From Chloroflexota bacterium (GTDB lineage Bacteria; Chloroflexota; Dehalococcoidia; Tepidiformales; Tepidiformaceae), in assembly GCA_963169135.1 (NCBI GenBank), contig CAUJEQ010000026.1, positions 1 through 23,826 of the forward strand: 23,826 bases of DNA. The letters run 5' to 3'. Below the pieces are notes generated by a model. It worked only from the letters and a program-made list of their open reading frames with translations. It did not search any database and was not told where the DNA came from. Positions within the stretch are counted from its first letter, which is position 1; each line of letters begins with the position of its first letter. Shown here piece after piece: positions 7,857 through 15,597 of this stretch. The translations under genes and the position numbers were made by a program.

Positions 7857-8126
7857 TTAGCGCCGGCGGAGCAGCTGGTCGTACTCGGCGTGGGTGCCGA
7901 TCCAATACCAGAGCACCAGGTCCCCGCGCCTCACGCCCAGCACCCGATGCGACATTCCAACACGCGCCGAATAGACATCGTCGTACCCGGCAGCCCGCTT
8001 AAAGTGGAGGCTCTGGTGGAACGGGTCGGTAGCAAAGAGCTGGTACGCGGCCTGCGCCTGCTGCCGCGCATCACTCGGAAGCCGATCGAGGAACCTGTGG
8101 AATGCTTTAGTCCGCCTCGATCTCAA
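7857..8126 (-). CDS. RelE/ParE-superfamily toxin
   Basis: The protein has 89 residues with the RelE/ParE fold pattern: two N-terminal helices (KAFHRFLDRLP, ARQQAQAAYQLFATDP), then strands including SLHFKRAAG, YSARVGMSHRVLGVRRG and LVLWYWIGTHAEYDQLL. WIGTHAEYD is a common ending in this family. Such toxins either cleave mRNA in the ribosome or poison gyrase; the subtype cannot be chosen here. The start is TTG at 8126; a TGA lies just upstream in frame and there is no nearby ATG. The gene begins inside the antitoxin gene (20-bp overlap) without a visible ribosome-binding site, implying coupled translation. Confidence 0.85.
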   Translation of the reverse strand: MRSRRTKAFHRFLDRLPSDARQQAQAAYQLFATDPFHQSLHFKRAAGYDDVYSARVGMSHRVLGVRRGDLVLWYWIGTHAEYDQLLRRR

Positions 8127-8340
8127 AGTCTGCTTCGGTCAGCGGCATGGTTCTTCCGGCCCGTTCTTCTTCGAGGGCTTCGTCGGCCATGGCGCGGAGG
8201 ACATCGGGGCGGCTGGCGATCAGACGGTCAAACTCGTCGTCGTCTTCAATTTGGATGAGGAAGTTCTCCGCAAGCCGTTCTCGTTCCTCTTCAGGAAGTT
8301 CATTGAGTCGATCGAGAAGTCGGGCAACCCCATTACTCAT
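8107..8340 (-). CDS. Antitoxin of the RelE/ParE-type module
   Basis: About 77 acidic residues. The N-terminal half is helical (ARLLDRLNELPEEERERLAENFLIQI) and the C-terminal half is an acidic tail with DEALEEERAGRTMPL and DFEIEAD, a layout common for antitoxins paired with small RelE-like toxins. It immediately precedes and overlaps the toxin gene. ATG 8340 is preferred over ATG 8349 because the latter overlaps a TAGAAT box that would place the transcription start at 8340. The identification rests mainly on its position and size. Confidence 0.8.
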   Translation of the reverse strand: MSNGVARLLDRLNELPEEERERLAENFLIQIEDDDEFDRLIASRPDVLRAMADEALEEERAGRTMPLTEADFEIEAD

Positions 8341-8347
8341 GTTCTGC

Positions 8348-8353
8348 ATTCTA
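8348..8353 (-). promoter_or_regulatory. Candidate -10 box TAGAAT, leaderless antitoxin mRNA
   Basis: On the minus strand TAGAAT ends 7 nt before the ATG at 8340. This is the same geometry as seen before the marR-like and protease-like genes. No Shine-Dalgarno sequence intervenes. Confidence 0.45.
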
Positions 8354-8380
8354 CCACCAGCGTCCGTCCTCCATGTCCGT

Positions 8381-8386
8381 TACACT
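8381..8386 (+). promoter_or_regulatory. Candidate -10 box TACACT before the hydrolase gene
   Basis: TACACT lies 30 nt upstream of the hydrolase GTG, leaving a leader of about 24 nt that contains the ribosome-binding site GAGGAG (8404-8409). The divergent antitoxin promoter lies about 30 bp away on the other strand. The -35 region is weak. Confidence 0.35.
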
Positions 8387-8416
8387 CCCCGGACTCATCA
8401 CCCGAGGAGTGCCCCC

Positions 8417-9262
8417 GTGCCCACGACGATTCGCGAAGTTGCCGCCAGCGGCATGACGTTCCGCAGCCGGTTCGCCGGCGAAACTGGCGAGCCCGTCATC
8501 CTGTTACACGGGTTCCCCGAGACCTCACACATGTGGGTGGACCTGCTGCCGATGCTGGAGACGGCGGGGTACCGCTGCATGGCGCCGGATCAGCGGGGCT
8601 ACAGCGCGGGAGCGCGGCCAGCAGGCAAGGCGCATTACACCTACCGGGACCTCGCGGGCGATGTGTTCGCGCTGGCCGATGCGTGGGGAGTCGAGCGGTT
8701 CCACCTGGTGGGGCACGACTGGGGCGCGGGAGCGGGCTGGGCGGCGGTCGCGCTGGAGCCGGAACGGATCGCGAGCTGGTCGGCGCTTTCGGTGCCCCAT
8801 GTGGCCGCGTTTGGGGCGGCGATCCGGGAGGACGCCGACCAGGCGCAGCGGAGCCAATACATCACGTTCTTCCAGGAGCCGGGCGTGGCTGAGGCGGCGC
8901 TTTCGGCGAACGACTTCGCCGGGTTGAAGAGTGTCTGGAGCGCCAGTTCGGAGGAGGAGAAGGCGGAGTACCTTTCCGTGTTCAGCCAGCCGGGTGCGCT
9001 CACGGGGGCATTGAACTGGTATCGCGGTTCGGGCGGTATCGAGCCGGACGCGATGTTCGGGGACGTGACGACGCCGACGCTGCTGGTATGGGGGAACCAG
9101 GACTCCGCGATCGGGCGGGTGGGCGTGGAAGCCGGGGCAAAGTACATGAAGGGCCCGTACACCTTTGTCGAATTGGACGCCGGGCACTGGCTCATCCAGG
9201 AGAAGTTCGCGGACGTGAGCGGGGCGATCCTGCGGCATTTGCAGGCGAACAGCCTGCGCTAG
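8417..9262 (+). CDS. Alpha/beta hydrolase, epoxide-hydrolase-like
   Basis: About 281 residues with the alpha/beta-hydrolase fold. HGFPE is the oxyanion-hole motif. GHDWGA carries a nucleophilic Asp at position 101, which is typical of epoxide hydrolases and haloalkane dehalogenases rather than Ser esterases. LVWGNQD and LDAGHW (His 257) complete the triad region. FFQEPGVAE and NWYRG in the cap are features of epoxide hydrolases, whose cap tyrosines activate the ring oxygen. The enzyme would add water to an epoxide by way of an alkyl-enzyme ester; the natural substrate is unknown. GTG 8417 is chosen because GAGGAG lies 7 nt before it and it directly precedes the recognised fold; earlier in-frame starts fall in the antitoxin gene on the other strand. 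Confidence 0.88.
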   Translation: MPTTIREVAASGMTFRSRFAGETGEPVILLHGFPETSHMWVDLLPMLETAGYRCMAPDQRGYSAGARPAGKAHYTYRDLAGDVFALADAWGVERFHLVGHDWGAGAGWAAVALEPERIASWSALSVPHVAAFGAAIREDADQAQRSQYITFFQEPGVAEAALSANDFAGLKSVWSASSEEEKAEYLSVFSQPGALTGALNWYRGSGGIEPDAMFGDVTTPTLLVWGNQDSAIGRVGVEAGAKYMKGPYTFVELDAGHWLIQEKFADVSGAILRHLQANSLR

Positions 9263-9267
9263 CGTCG

Positions 9268-9273
9268 TAAGAT
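9268..9273 (+). promoter_or_regulatory. Candidate -10 box TAAGAT before the M3 peptidase gene
   Basis: TAAGAT lies in the 41-bp gap after the hydrolase gene and 30 nt before the peptidase ATG. The ribosome-binding sequence GGGAGGG follows at about 9290-9296. The peptidase may therefore have its own promoter besides read-through from the hydrolase. Confidence 0.35.
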
Positions 9274-9303
9274 GGGCGCCTATCTGACGCGGGAGGGCGG
9301 CCG

Positions 9304-11286
9304 ATGGCTGGATCGCTGGACCTTGTGAATTTCGGAGAGCTGACACCGACGCAGCTTGGAGAAGCGTGCGAGGCGGCAATGCGCGCCTGCGACGCGAGCA
9401 TCGAGGCGATGGTGGCGGTGCCCGACGGCGAGCGGACGTTCGCGAACACGCTCCTGGCACTCGAGGAAGCGGTCGAGCCGGTCGCACAGGCCTCGGGCCA
9501 GTACGCATTCATGGCCTATGTCTCGGCGGACGACGCGCTGCGGACGGCGGCGCGGGAGTGGGACGAGAAGCTCGACAAGTACATGGTGGGGCTGTCGTTC
9601 CGGGAGGACCTGTACGCCGCTATCAAGGCGTTTGCGGGGACGGCGGAAGCGGGCGGACTGGAGGGCGAGGACGCTCGCTGGCTGGCCCACGAACTGCGGG
9701 ACTATCGGCGTAACGGGTTCGACCTGCCGGTGGAGCAGCGGCAGCGCGTGCGGGCGCTATTCGACGAATTGGTAGAACTTGACGTGCAGTTCCGGAAGAA
9801 CATCGACGACTACGAGGACGGGATCGTCGTTGCGCGGGAGAAGCTGGCGGGGCTGCCGGATAGCTGGATCGAGAACCTGACGAAGGTCGACGAAGGCGGC
9901 GATACGAAGTACCGCGTGTCGTTGGACTACCCGGAGATCCAGCCATTCATGGCGAACTCGCCGGACGGGGCACTGCGGCGAGAGCTGTTCGAGAAGGACC
10001 AGCGAAAGGGCGGAGCGGAGAACGTGACCGTACTGGAGCGGGCGATCCAGGCGCGGACCGAGGTCGCGCGGTTGCTGGGGTATGACTCGTGGGCAGCGTA
10101 CCGGACAGAGGTGCGGATGGCGGGTACCCGGGAGGCGGTCGGGGCGTTCCTGGCTGACCTGCGCGGGAAGGTGGCGGTGAAGGCCGAGGCGGACCTGGCG
10201 GAGATGCGGGCGCTGGCCAGGGAGCGGACGGGAAGCGATGAGGTCAACATCTGGGACTGGCGATACTGGCACAACGAGCTGCTGAAGACGAAGTACGCGG
10301 TGGACGACTTCGAGGTGGCGAAGTACTTCCCGCTGGAGGCGGTGATCGCGGGGCTCTTCGACGTGTACCAGACGCTGCTTGGCGTGCGGTTCACGGAGGC
10401 TCCAGCGGCGCCGCGCTGGCACGCGGACGTGCGAGCATTCGACATCGCGGAGGCAGGCGGGGGCGAGCCGTTCGCCCGGTTCTACATGGACCTGTTCCCG
10501 CGGCCGAACAAGTACGGACACGCTGCCGCGTTCACGCTGCGGCGAGGGCGGGTGCTTGTGGACGGGAGCTATCAGCCGCCAGTGAGCGCCATCGTCGCGA
10601 ACTTCACCAAGCCGGCGGCGACGCAGCCTTCGCTGTTGCGGCACACCGAGGTGGTGACGTTCTTCCACGAGTTCGGGCACATCATGCACCAGACGCTGAC
10701 GCGGGCGCGGCGGGCGCGGTTCAGCGGGACGCAGACGGAACGCGACTTCGTGGAGGCGCCGAGCCAGATGCTGGAGCACTGGTGCTGGGAACCGGACGTG
10801 CTCGCGGGGTTCTCGCGGCATTTCGAGACGGGGCAGCCGCTGCCGCAGGGACTGGTCGATGCGATGGTAGCAGCGAAGAACCTGAGCAGCGGAGTGATGA
10901 CCCTGCGGCAGCTGTTCTTCGCGACGCTGGACCTGACCTACCACTCGCCCGGGTTCGGCGGCGATTCGACGGCGACGGTGCGGGAACTGCACGGGATCAC
11001 CGCGTTCCCGTATACGGAGGGGACGCACTTCCAGTCCGGGTTCGGGCACTTGTTCGGGTACGACGCGGGGTACTACGGGTACCTCTGGTCGCATGTCTTC
11101 GGTGACGACATGTACACGCGGTTCGAGGCGACGAGCCCACTGGATACGACAGCGGGCATGCACTACCGAAAGACCATCCTGGAGCGCGGCGGGACGGTGG
11201 ACGGCAGCCAGCTGGTGCGGGATTTCCTGGGGCGGGAGCCGAACAACGCGGCGTTCCTGCGGGGGCTGGGGCTCGCCGCGGACTGA
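9304..11286 (+). CDS. M3 family zinc oligopeptidase (thimet oligopeptidase-like)
   Basis: The 660-residue length is usual for M3A oligopeptidases, which degrade short peptides in the cytoplasm inside a closed helical channel. HEFGH at residues 455-459 is the zinc motif and Glu 484 in DFVEAPSQ is the third ligand, 25 residues after the second His. Other family motifs: YMDLFPRPNKYGHAA and HFQSGFGHLFGYDAGYYGYLWSHVF, the substrate-binding Gly/Tyr-rich region. No signal peptide is present, so it is cytosolic. GGGAGGG precedes the ATG. It follows the hydrolase gene by 41 bp. Confidence 0.95.
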   Translation: MAGSLDLVNFGELTPTQLGEACEAAMRACDASIEAMVAVPDGERTFANTLLALEEAVEPVAQASGQYAFMAYVSADDALRTAAREWDEKLDKYMVGLSFREDLYAAIKAFAGTAEAGGLEGEDARWLAHELRDYRRNGFDLPVEQRQRVRALFDELVELDVQFRKNIDDYEDGIVVAREKLAGLPDSWIENLTKVDEGGDTKYRVSLDYPEIQPFMANSPDGALRRELFEKDQRKGGAENVTVLERAIQARTEVARLLGYDSWAAYRTEVRMAGTREAVGAFLADLRGKVAVKAEADLAEMRALARERTGSDEVNIWDWRYWHNELLKTKYAVDDFEVAKYFPLEAVIAGLFDVYQTLLGVRFTEAPAAPRWHADVRAFDIAEAGGGEPFARFYMDLFPRPNKYGHAAAFTLRRGRVLVDGSYQPPVSAIVANFTKPAATQPSLLRHTEVVTFFHEFGHIMHQTLTRARRARFSGTQTERDFVEAPSQMLEHWCWEPDVLAGFSRHFETGQPLPQGLVDAMVAAKNLSSGVMTLRQLFFATLDLTYHSPGFGGDSTATVRELHGITAFPYTEGTHFQSGFGHLFGYDAGYYGYLWSHVFGDDMYTRFEATSPLDTTAGMHYRKTILERGGTVDGSQLVRDFLGREPNNAAFLRGLGLAAD

Positions 11287-11387
11287 CGTTCAGGGTTCCG
11301 GGTGGGACCGAGGTCATTGGTGGCGTTGAAGAGCGCCCAACCACCAAAGAACGAGAAGATGACCAGGGCATTGATGAACAGCTTCAC
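11163..11387 (-). CDS. Doubtful small membrane ORF downstream of the ferric-reductase-like gene
   Basis: From GTG 11387 the minus strand encodes a convincing transmembrane segment (VKLFINALVIFSFFGGWAL) followed by NATNDLGPTRNP. The rest, antisense to the end of the M3 gene, is Ser/Arg/Pro-rich and looks like shadow sequence. The frame is the same as that of the upstream ferric-reductase-like gene and stays open right back to its TAG stop at 11442-11444, reading EFVPRHPNCFAHERFTG. No ribosome-binding site is seen. It may be a small membrane protein, a read-through tail, or chance. Confidence 0.25.
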   Translation of the reverse strand: MKLFINALVIFSFFGGWALFNATNDLGPTRNPERQSAASPSPRRNAALFGSRPRKSRTSWLPSTVPPRSRMVFR

Positions 11388-11441
11388 GCCCGTGAATCGT
11401 TCGTGTGCGAAGCAGTTCGGATGCCGGGGAACGAACTCAGC

Positions 11442-12104
11442 CTACTCTTCGGGGTAGGAGGTCGCAGGGCCCACGGGAACTCGGATCGGGGGACGCTGGG
11501 CCATTCGAGGTTCGAGGATACGGACGGCAAACAGCGCCGCGACCACCGCCGCGGTTGCAGCATAGAGCGCGACAGCGGGCGTTGCCGCGGAGTCGGTGCC
11601 AGCGGTGATGCCATGGAAGAGGGCAGCCAGGTACGCCGGGAACGCGAGGTAGTGGAGTGAGCGCCATGCGGCATTTTTGAGGTAGCCGGCGAACGCCGTG
11701 GAGAGGAGGACGGTAGCGATGAGCCACATCGCGACGGACCCCAGGAGGACTGCAGGAGGCCGGTAGGGACTCGTGGCCCCGAGAGCCACATCTACCGCGG
11801 AGATGTCGGTCCAGGGATCGACAAGGATGCCGGCTATGTGGCCCGCGACGAACGCGAGTGCGAGTGCCCCGGACATGCGGTGGGCTTCGAGCAGCCAGGT
11901 GATTGGTGCGGGGCCGGGCCGAAGGCGCAGGCGGACGGCGATGCCGGAGACGGTGGAGAACCAGAGCAGGAGGTAGGCGGTGAAGCCGGCGGCGCGAAGG
12001 GCATCCCAGGAGCGGGAGGCCGTTTCGCCACCCTGGGTGAGGTGGGCGAGGACGATGCCGGAGACAAGGCCAATTGCCACGAGGGCCGAGAGCCTCCAAC
12101 TCAT
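11442..12104 (-). CDS. Ferric-reductase-type di-heme transmembrane protein
   Basis: A 220-residue membrane protein with about six hydrophobic spans. Two His pairs are visible: H75/H89 in one span and H151/H164 in another, spaced 14 and 13 residues. The same spacings hold the two b-type hemes in NADPH oxidases, ferric reductases and the MsrQ/YedZ family. No FAD or NADPH domain follows, so it would pass electrons to or from a separate partner. The ATG overlaps the stop of the upstream Thr/Pro-rich membrane gene by one base (TGATG), so the two are likely co-translated. The heme arrangement is read from the sequence; the electron donor and acceptor are unknown. Confidence 0.82.
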   Translation of the reverse strand: MSWRLSALVAIGLVSGIVLAHLTQGGETASRSWDALRAAGFTAYLLLWFSTVSGIAVRLRLRPGPAPITWLLEAHRMSGALALAFVAGHIAGILVDPWTDISAVDVALGATSPYRPPAVLLGSVAMWLIATVLLSTAFAGYLKNAAWRSLHYLAFPAYLAALFHGITAGTDSAATPAVALYAATAAVVAALFAVRILEPRMAQRPPIRVPVGPATSYPEE

Positions 12105-12451
12105 CAGGAAGCCCTCGTCCGGCGCTGGGGCTGGCCGGTCGCAGCTCGTGGGGCGGTGGGCGTGGCGGTGGCTCCGACGGCCGCCGCGGGAGTCGGGCTG
12201 GACGTTGCAGGCGGGGCGGTCGTGGGGGTGCGTGAGGCTGCCGCCCCGGTGGCCGCCGGGGTTGGCGTGGCGGTGAGAACCGGCTGAACCGCAGAAGCGG
12301 CGATGCTCAGCTGCACCTCCGAGGCGCCGGGCGCGTGCGAGGCGGCGAAGCCTGCCCAGGCAAGGATGAAGCCACCGAGTGCGAGCCCAGCGAAGGCGAC
12401 CTTCAGTGCCGTGTGCCGTTCGCGGTTGAATCCTTTGCGGGTACTGGCCAT
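12104..12451 (-). CDS. Single-span membrane protein with Thr/Pro/Ala-rich tail
   Basis: About 115 residues. A basic N-terminus (STRKGFNRERHTALK) is followed by one hydrophobic span at about 17-37 and then an extracytoplasmic tail made almost wholly of Ala, Thr, Pro and Ser, ending in Arg-rich QPQRRTRAS. Composition like this suggests a flexible linker or a glycosylated or cell-surface stalk. I recognise no family. ATG 12451 is preferred to an upstream in-frame ATG because AGGGGAG precedes it by 6 nt. It shares a one-base stop/start overlap with the di-heme gene, so it may be that protein's accessory subunit. Confidence 0.7.
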   Translation of the reverse strand: MASTRKGFNRERHTALKVAFAGLALGGFILAWAGFAASHAPGASEVQLSIAASAVQPVLTATPTPAATGAAASRTPTTAPPATSSPTPAAAVGATATPTAPRAATGQPQRRTRAS

Positions 12452-12648
12452 GCGGCTCCCCTCTGAATGCCTAATGGCGGCAGATGGGCCGGAGGTGATG
12501 CCACGAGCGTTAAGCGCGCTTTCCCCCGGGCGCGGGAATCGTAGGGACAGCGTTAGAAACAACGGGACCGGGGGCCGGACGTCACCTTTTTGTTTCGCTG
12601 CGCCATCTGGATGTGAAAGGCGCTCAATAGCAGGGATTGGAGCAGACG

Positions 12649-14280
12649 ATGGCAGAGACAACCCCGGAGTTGCAGACCAACCGGTTCTTCGAAAGGCCAA
12701 CCACGCGACGGGCGCTGCTTGCCGCGGCGGTGACCGCCGCAGCGGGCGGCGCCGGTGCGGCGGTGGTGGGCGTGGCTTCGCGATCTGGCGGCGAGAGCAC
12801 CTCGCCGGCGGGAGACGACGGCGAGGCGGGCGAGGGCTTGCCGCCGCAAGCGGTCGAGACCCCGATGCCAGACCTCGAACGCCCGATTGAGGACCCGAAG
12901 CGATGGGCGGCCCACCTGTTGCGGAGGGCCGGGTGGGGTGGCACGGAGGCCGAAATCGCGGAGTTCGCAGGGCTGGGCCGGGACGAGGCGGTCGATCGGC
13001 TGCTGAACTTCGAGGCGGTGGACAACGCCGCCCTGGATGCGCGGATTGCCCGGGAGGCGTTCAACCTGACGACGCCGGGCCGCGGTCTCGACGGCAAGCG
13101 TCCGCCGCTGATCCGAGACATGCAACGGTGGTGGCTTACGCGGATGGCATACACGGCGCGGCCCCTCGAAGAGCGGATGACCTACCTCTGGCACGGGCTG
13201 CTGACCTCGCAGGTGAGCCAGGTTGGGGTGCAAGCGGCGAAGCAGATGGTTCGGCAGAACGAGCTCTTCCGGGCGCACGCGCTGGGGCAGTACGACGAGC
13301 TCCTGCAGGCGGTGAGCAAGGACCCGGCGATGATGCTTTACCTGAACACCATCGAGAGCACGAAGGAGCACCCGAACGAGAACTATGCGCGCGAGCTGAT
13401 GGAGCTGTTCTCGATGGGAGAGGGGAACTACACGGAAGACGACGTGCGGGAGAGCGCGCGGGCGTTTACCGGGTGGCGGCTGACACGGCAATCGCGCGAG
13501 CGGCCCCCTGAGGGACTGAGCGAGCGCGAACGGGCCGAATGGTTGGACCAGATGTGGGCGGCCTGGGAGCCCGAGTTCCGGCTCGATCCACGGCTGCACG
13601 ATTCCGGGAACAAGACATTCCTGGGGCAGACGGGGAACTTCGGCGGCGAGGATGTCGTGAGAGTCATCCTGGAGCAGCCGGCGACGGGCCGGTTCATCAC
13701 TCGGCGGCTCTTCAGCGACCTGGCGTATCGCGATCCGGAGGAGCAGACGATCGATGGGCTGGTGGAGGTCTGGGAAGCTTCGGGCCACAGCGTACGGGAG
13801 GTCGTGCGGGCGATCCTGGCGAGCGACGAGTTCGCCTCCATGCGCGCGTACCGATCGCTGGTGCGGAGTCCGGTCGAGTTCGCGGTGGGGGCGGTGCGCG
13901 GGCTTGGGATCGAGACGAACTGGCCAACGATCGAGCAGAGCGCGTCGGGCATGGACCAGCGGTTGTTCGAGCCACCGAGCGTGGCCGGGTGGCCTGGCGG
14001 AGAGACGTGGCTTTCGTCGGGGACGTTCTTTGGGCGGGTGAATTTCCTGGATGCGTTCCTCTACCCGCGAGGGCGGCCGATTGCGATTCCCGCGCTGGCG
14101 GATCAGCCGACCCCCGAGGCGATGGTCGATGCCGCGCTGCGAATCCTGGTCGACGACGACGTGGCGCAGGGGTCGCGAGAGTCCCTGTACGCGTTCGCGG
14201 CCACGGTCCCGGGGGGCCCGGAACGGGCGGCGGCGGTGGCCTACCTGGTCCTGGCCAGCCCGGAGTACCAGCTGGTCTAG
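12649..14280 (+). CDS. DUF1800 family protein with twin-arginine signal
   Basis: The 543-residue protein belongs to the DUF1800 family, whose biochemical role is unknown. The N-terminus has TTRRALLAAAVTAAAGGAGAA, a twin-arginine plus hydrophobic stretch, so Tat export is likely. Family landmarks in order: HLLRRAGWG, MTYLWHGLL, HPNENYARELMELFSMG with GNYTEDDVRE and ARAFTGWR, GGEDVVRVIL, PSVAGWPGG and RVNFL. GGAG lies 6 nt before the ATG at 12649. It is followed 31 bp later by a DUF1501 gene, the usual partner. The pair is known from several phyla and is often supposed to act together outside the cytoplasm. Confidence 0.92.
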   Translation: MAETTPELQTNRFFERPTTRRALLAAAVTAAAGGAGAAVVGVASRSGGESTSPAGDDGEAGEGLPPQAVETPMPDLERPIEDPKRWAAHLLRRAGWGGTEAEIAEFAGLGRDEAVDRLLNFEAVDNAALDARIAREAFNLTTPGRGLDGKRPPLIRDMQRWWLTRMAYTARPLEERMTYLWHGLLTSQVSQVGVQAAKQMVRQNELFRAHALGQYDELLQAVSKDPAMMLYLNTIESTKEHPNENYARELMELFSMGEGNYTEDDVRESARAFTGWRLTRQSRERPPEGLSERERAEWLDQMWAAWEPEFRLDPRLHDSGNKTFLGQTGNFGGEDVVRVILEQPATGRFITRRLFSDLAYRDPEEQTIDGLVEVWEASGHSVREVVRAILASDEFASMRAYRSLVRSPVEFAVGAVRGLGIETNWPTIEQSASGMDQRLFEPPSVAGWPGGETWLSSGTFFGRVNFLDAFLYPRGRPIAIPALADQPTPEAMVDAALRILVDDDVAQGSRESLYAFAATVPGGPERAAAVAYLVLASPEYQLV

Positions 14281-14311
14281 GACCGGCTCAACACGTTCGA
14301 GGAGGAGCACG

Positions 14312-15559
14312 ATGCTCACGCGAAGGGACTTTGTGAAGGGCGGAGTCGCCCTGGTCAGTATCGGGACGACAGCGCAATCGCTGCTGAAGGGGGCGGTGGC
14401 ATTCGCCGCCCAGAACAGCGCAACGCTTGTGGACCCGGAGAACAAGAAGACGCTGGTGCTCGTGCAGCTGGCGGGCGGGAACGACGGCCTGAACACGGTG
14501 GTGCCAGCCTCGGACCCGGCATACCGCTCAGCGCGGGGGACCCTGGGCATCGCGGAGGAAGCGGTGCTGCCGCTGGCGGAAGGCTTTGGGTTGCACCCAT
14601 CGCTGGTGGGGATGAAGGGGCTGTGGGACGCGGGGAAGCTGGCGGTGGTGCGCGGCGTGGGATACCCGGGCCAGAACTACAGCCACTTCAAGTCGATGGC
14701 CATCTGGCAGGCGGGTGACCCGAAGATGGAGCTCGACAACGGATGGCTCGGGCGCACCCTGGAGAAACTGGAGAGCGAAGAACACGACCCGTTCCTGGGC
14801 TTCAACATCGGGGCTTCGACGCCGGACGAGATGCGATCGCCAAGGATCGCGGTGCCTTCCGTGCGGAACCCGGAGGACTACGGCGTGAAAGTCGGGGGCA
14901 AGCTCGGGGACCCGGCCCATGCGCGGACGGCGACGATGCTGAAGCTGTACGAGCAGTACCCATCGTCCTCACCGTATGGCGTTCTCCTGGAGACAACCGC
15001 GGAGACCGCGATGTCGAGTTCGAAGCTGCTCCAGGAGGCGGCGAGCGCGTACACACCGGCGGTGGAGTACCCGGATTCCTCATTCGGGTCGGGGCTCTCG
15101 GTGCTGGCTGAGGCGATTGTGGGGGACCTGGGGATGCGGGTGGGCCATATCACCCTTGGCGGGTTCGACACGCACAACAACCAGGCGACGGGACACACGG
15201 GGTTGATGGAGACGCTCGACGGGGGGCTGACCGCCTTCTACCAGGACCTGGCGGCGCACGGGAAGGCCGACGACGTGCTCGTGCTGACCTGGAGCGAGTT
15301 CGGGCGGCGGGTGGAGGAGAACGCCAACGGCGGCACGGATCACGGGGCCGGGAGCGTGCTGTTTGCGCTGGGGAACGGGGTGCAGGCGGGACTGTATGGC
15401 GATGCGCCGGACCTGAGCGCGCTGGTCGATAACGGGAACGTCCCCTACACGACGGATTTCCGTCGGGTGTACGCCACCGTCATCGAGCGATGGCTGGGCG
15501 TACCGCATGCGGAACTGCTCGGGCAGCAGTGGGAACAGCTGGGCTTCCTGGCGGCGTAG
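14312..15559 (+). CDS. DUF1501 family protein with twin-arginine signal
   Basis: About 415 residues. LTRRDFVKGG is a near-perfect Tat motif, followed by a hydrophobic stretch and AFA as a possible cleavage site. The DUF1501 family resembles alkaline phosphatase/sulfatase folds. Recognised elements: LVQLAGGNDGLNTVVP, YPGQNYSHFKSM, GGFDTHNNQ, and WSEFGRRVEEN followed by GTDHGAGS, which hold the conserved Asp, His and Asn residues expected of a metal site. The start at 14312 follows GAGGAGGAG by about 4 nt; the longer upstream frame lies inside the DUF1800 gene. Likely one transcript with DUF1800. Confidence 0.92.
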   Translation: MLTRRDFVKGGVALVSIGTTAQSLLKGAVAFAAQNSATLVDPENKKTLVLVQLAGGNDGLNTVVPASDPAYRSARGTLGIAEEAVLPLAEGFGLHPSLVGMKGLWDAGKLAVVRGVGYPGQNYSHFKSMAIWQAGDPKMELDNGWLGRTLEKLESEEHDPFLGFNIGASTPDEMRSPRIAVPSVRNPEDYGVKVGGKLGDPAHARTATMLKLYEQYPSSSPYGVLLETTAETAMSSSKLLQEAASAYTPAVEYPDSSFGSGLSVLAEAIVGDLGMRVGHITLGGFDTHNNQATGHTGLMETLDGGLTAFYQDLAAHGKADDVLVLTWSEFGRRVEENANGGTDHGAGSVLFALGNGVQAGLYGDAPDLSALVDNGNVPYTTDFRRVYATVIERWLGVPHAELLGQQWEQLGFLAA

Positions 15560-15583
15560 GCGGGCGCGAGCCGCGTGCTGGCG

Positions 15584-15589
15584 TATCAT
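15584..15589 (+). promoter_or_regulatory. Candidate -10 box TATCAT before apt
   Basis: TATCAT ends 8 nt before the apt ATG in the 38-bp gap after the DUF1501 gene. No Shine-Dalgarno sequence is present between them. This suggests a leaderless or nearly leaderless apt transcript. Confidence 0.45.
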
Positions 15590-15597
15590 CTGCGCCG

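Noticed and set aside
7147..8416. Mobile element carrying the toxin-antitoxin genes
   Set aside because: No transposase, integrase, terminal inverted repeats or target duplication were found at the borders.
9757..11163. 468-residue minus-strand frame opposite the M3 peptidase gene
   Set aside because: No recognisable fold and shadow composition; the M3 zinc site on the plus strand is unambiguous.
11318..11349. GGTGG ... CCACC hairpin as terminator of the M3 gene
   Set aside because: The stem is short and interrupted, and no T-tract follows on either strand.
11437..12099. Competing 220-residue minus-strand frame over the di-heme gene
   Set aside because: Pro/Arg/His-rich, with no membrane spans; the other frame gives six spans and correctly spaced His pairs.
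12553..14550. 665-residue minus-strand frame opposite the DUF1800 and DUF1501 genes
   Set aside because: Shadow frame of the DUF genes, which carry Tat signals and family motifs.
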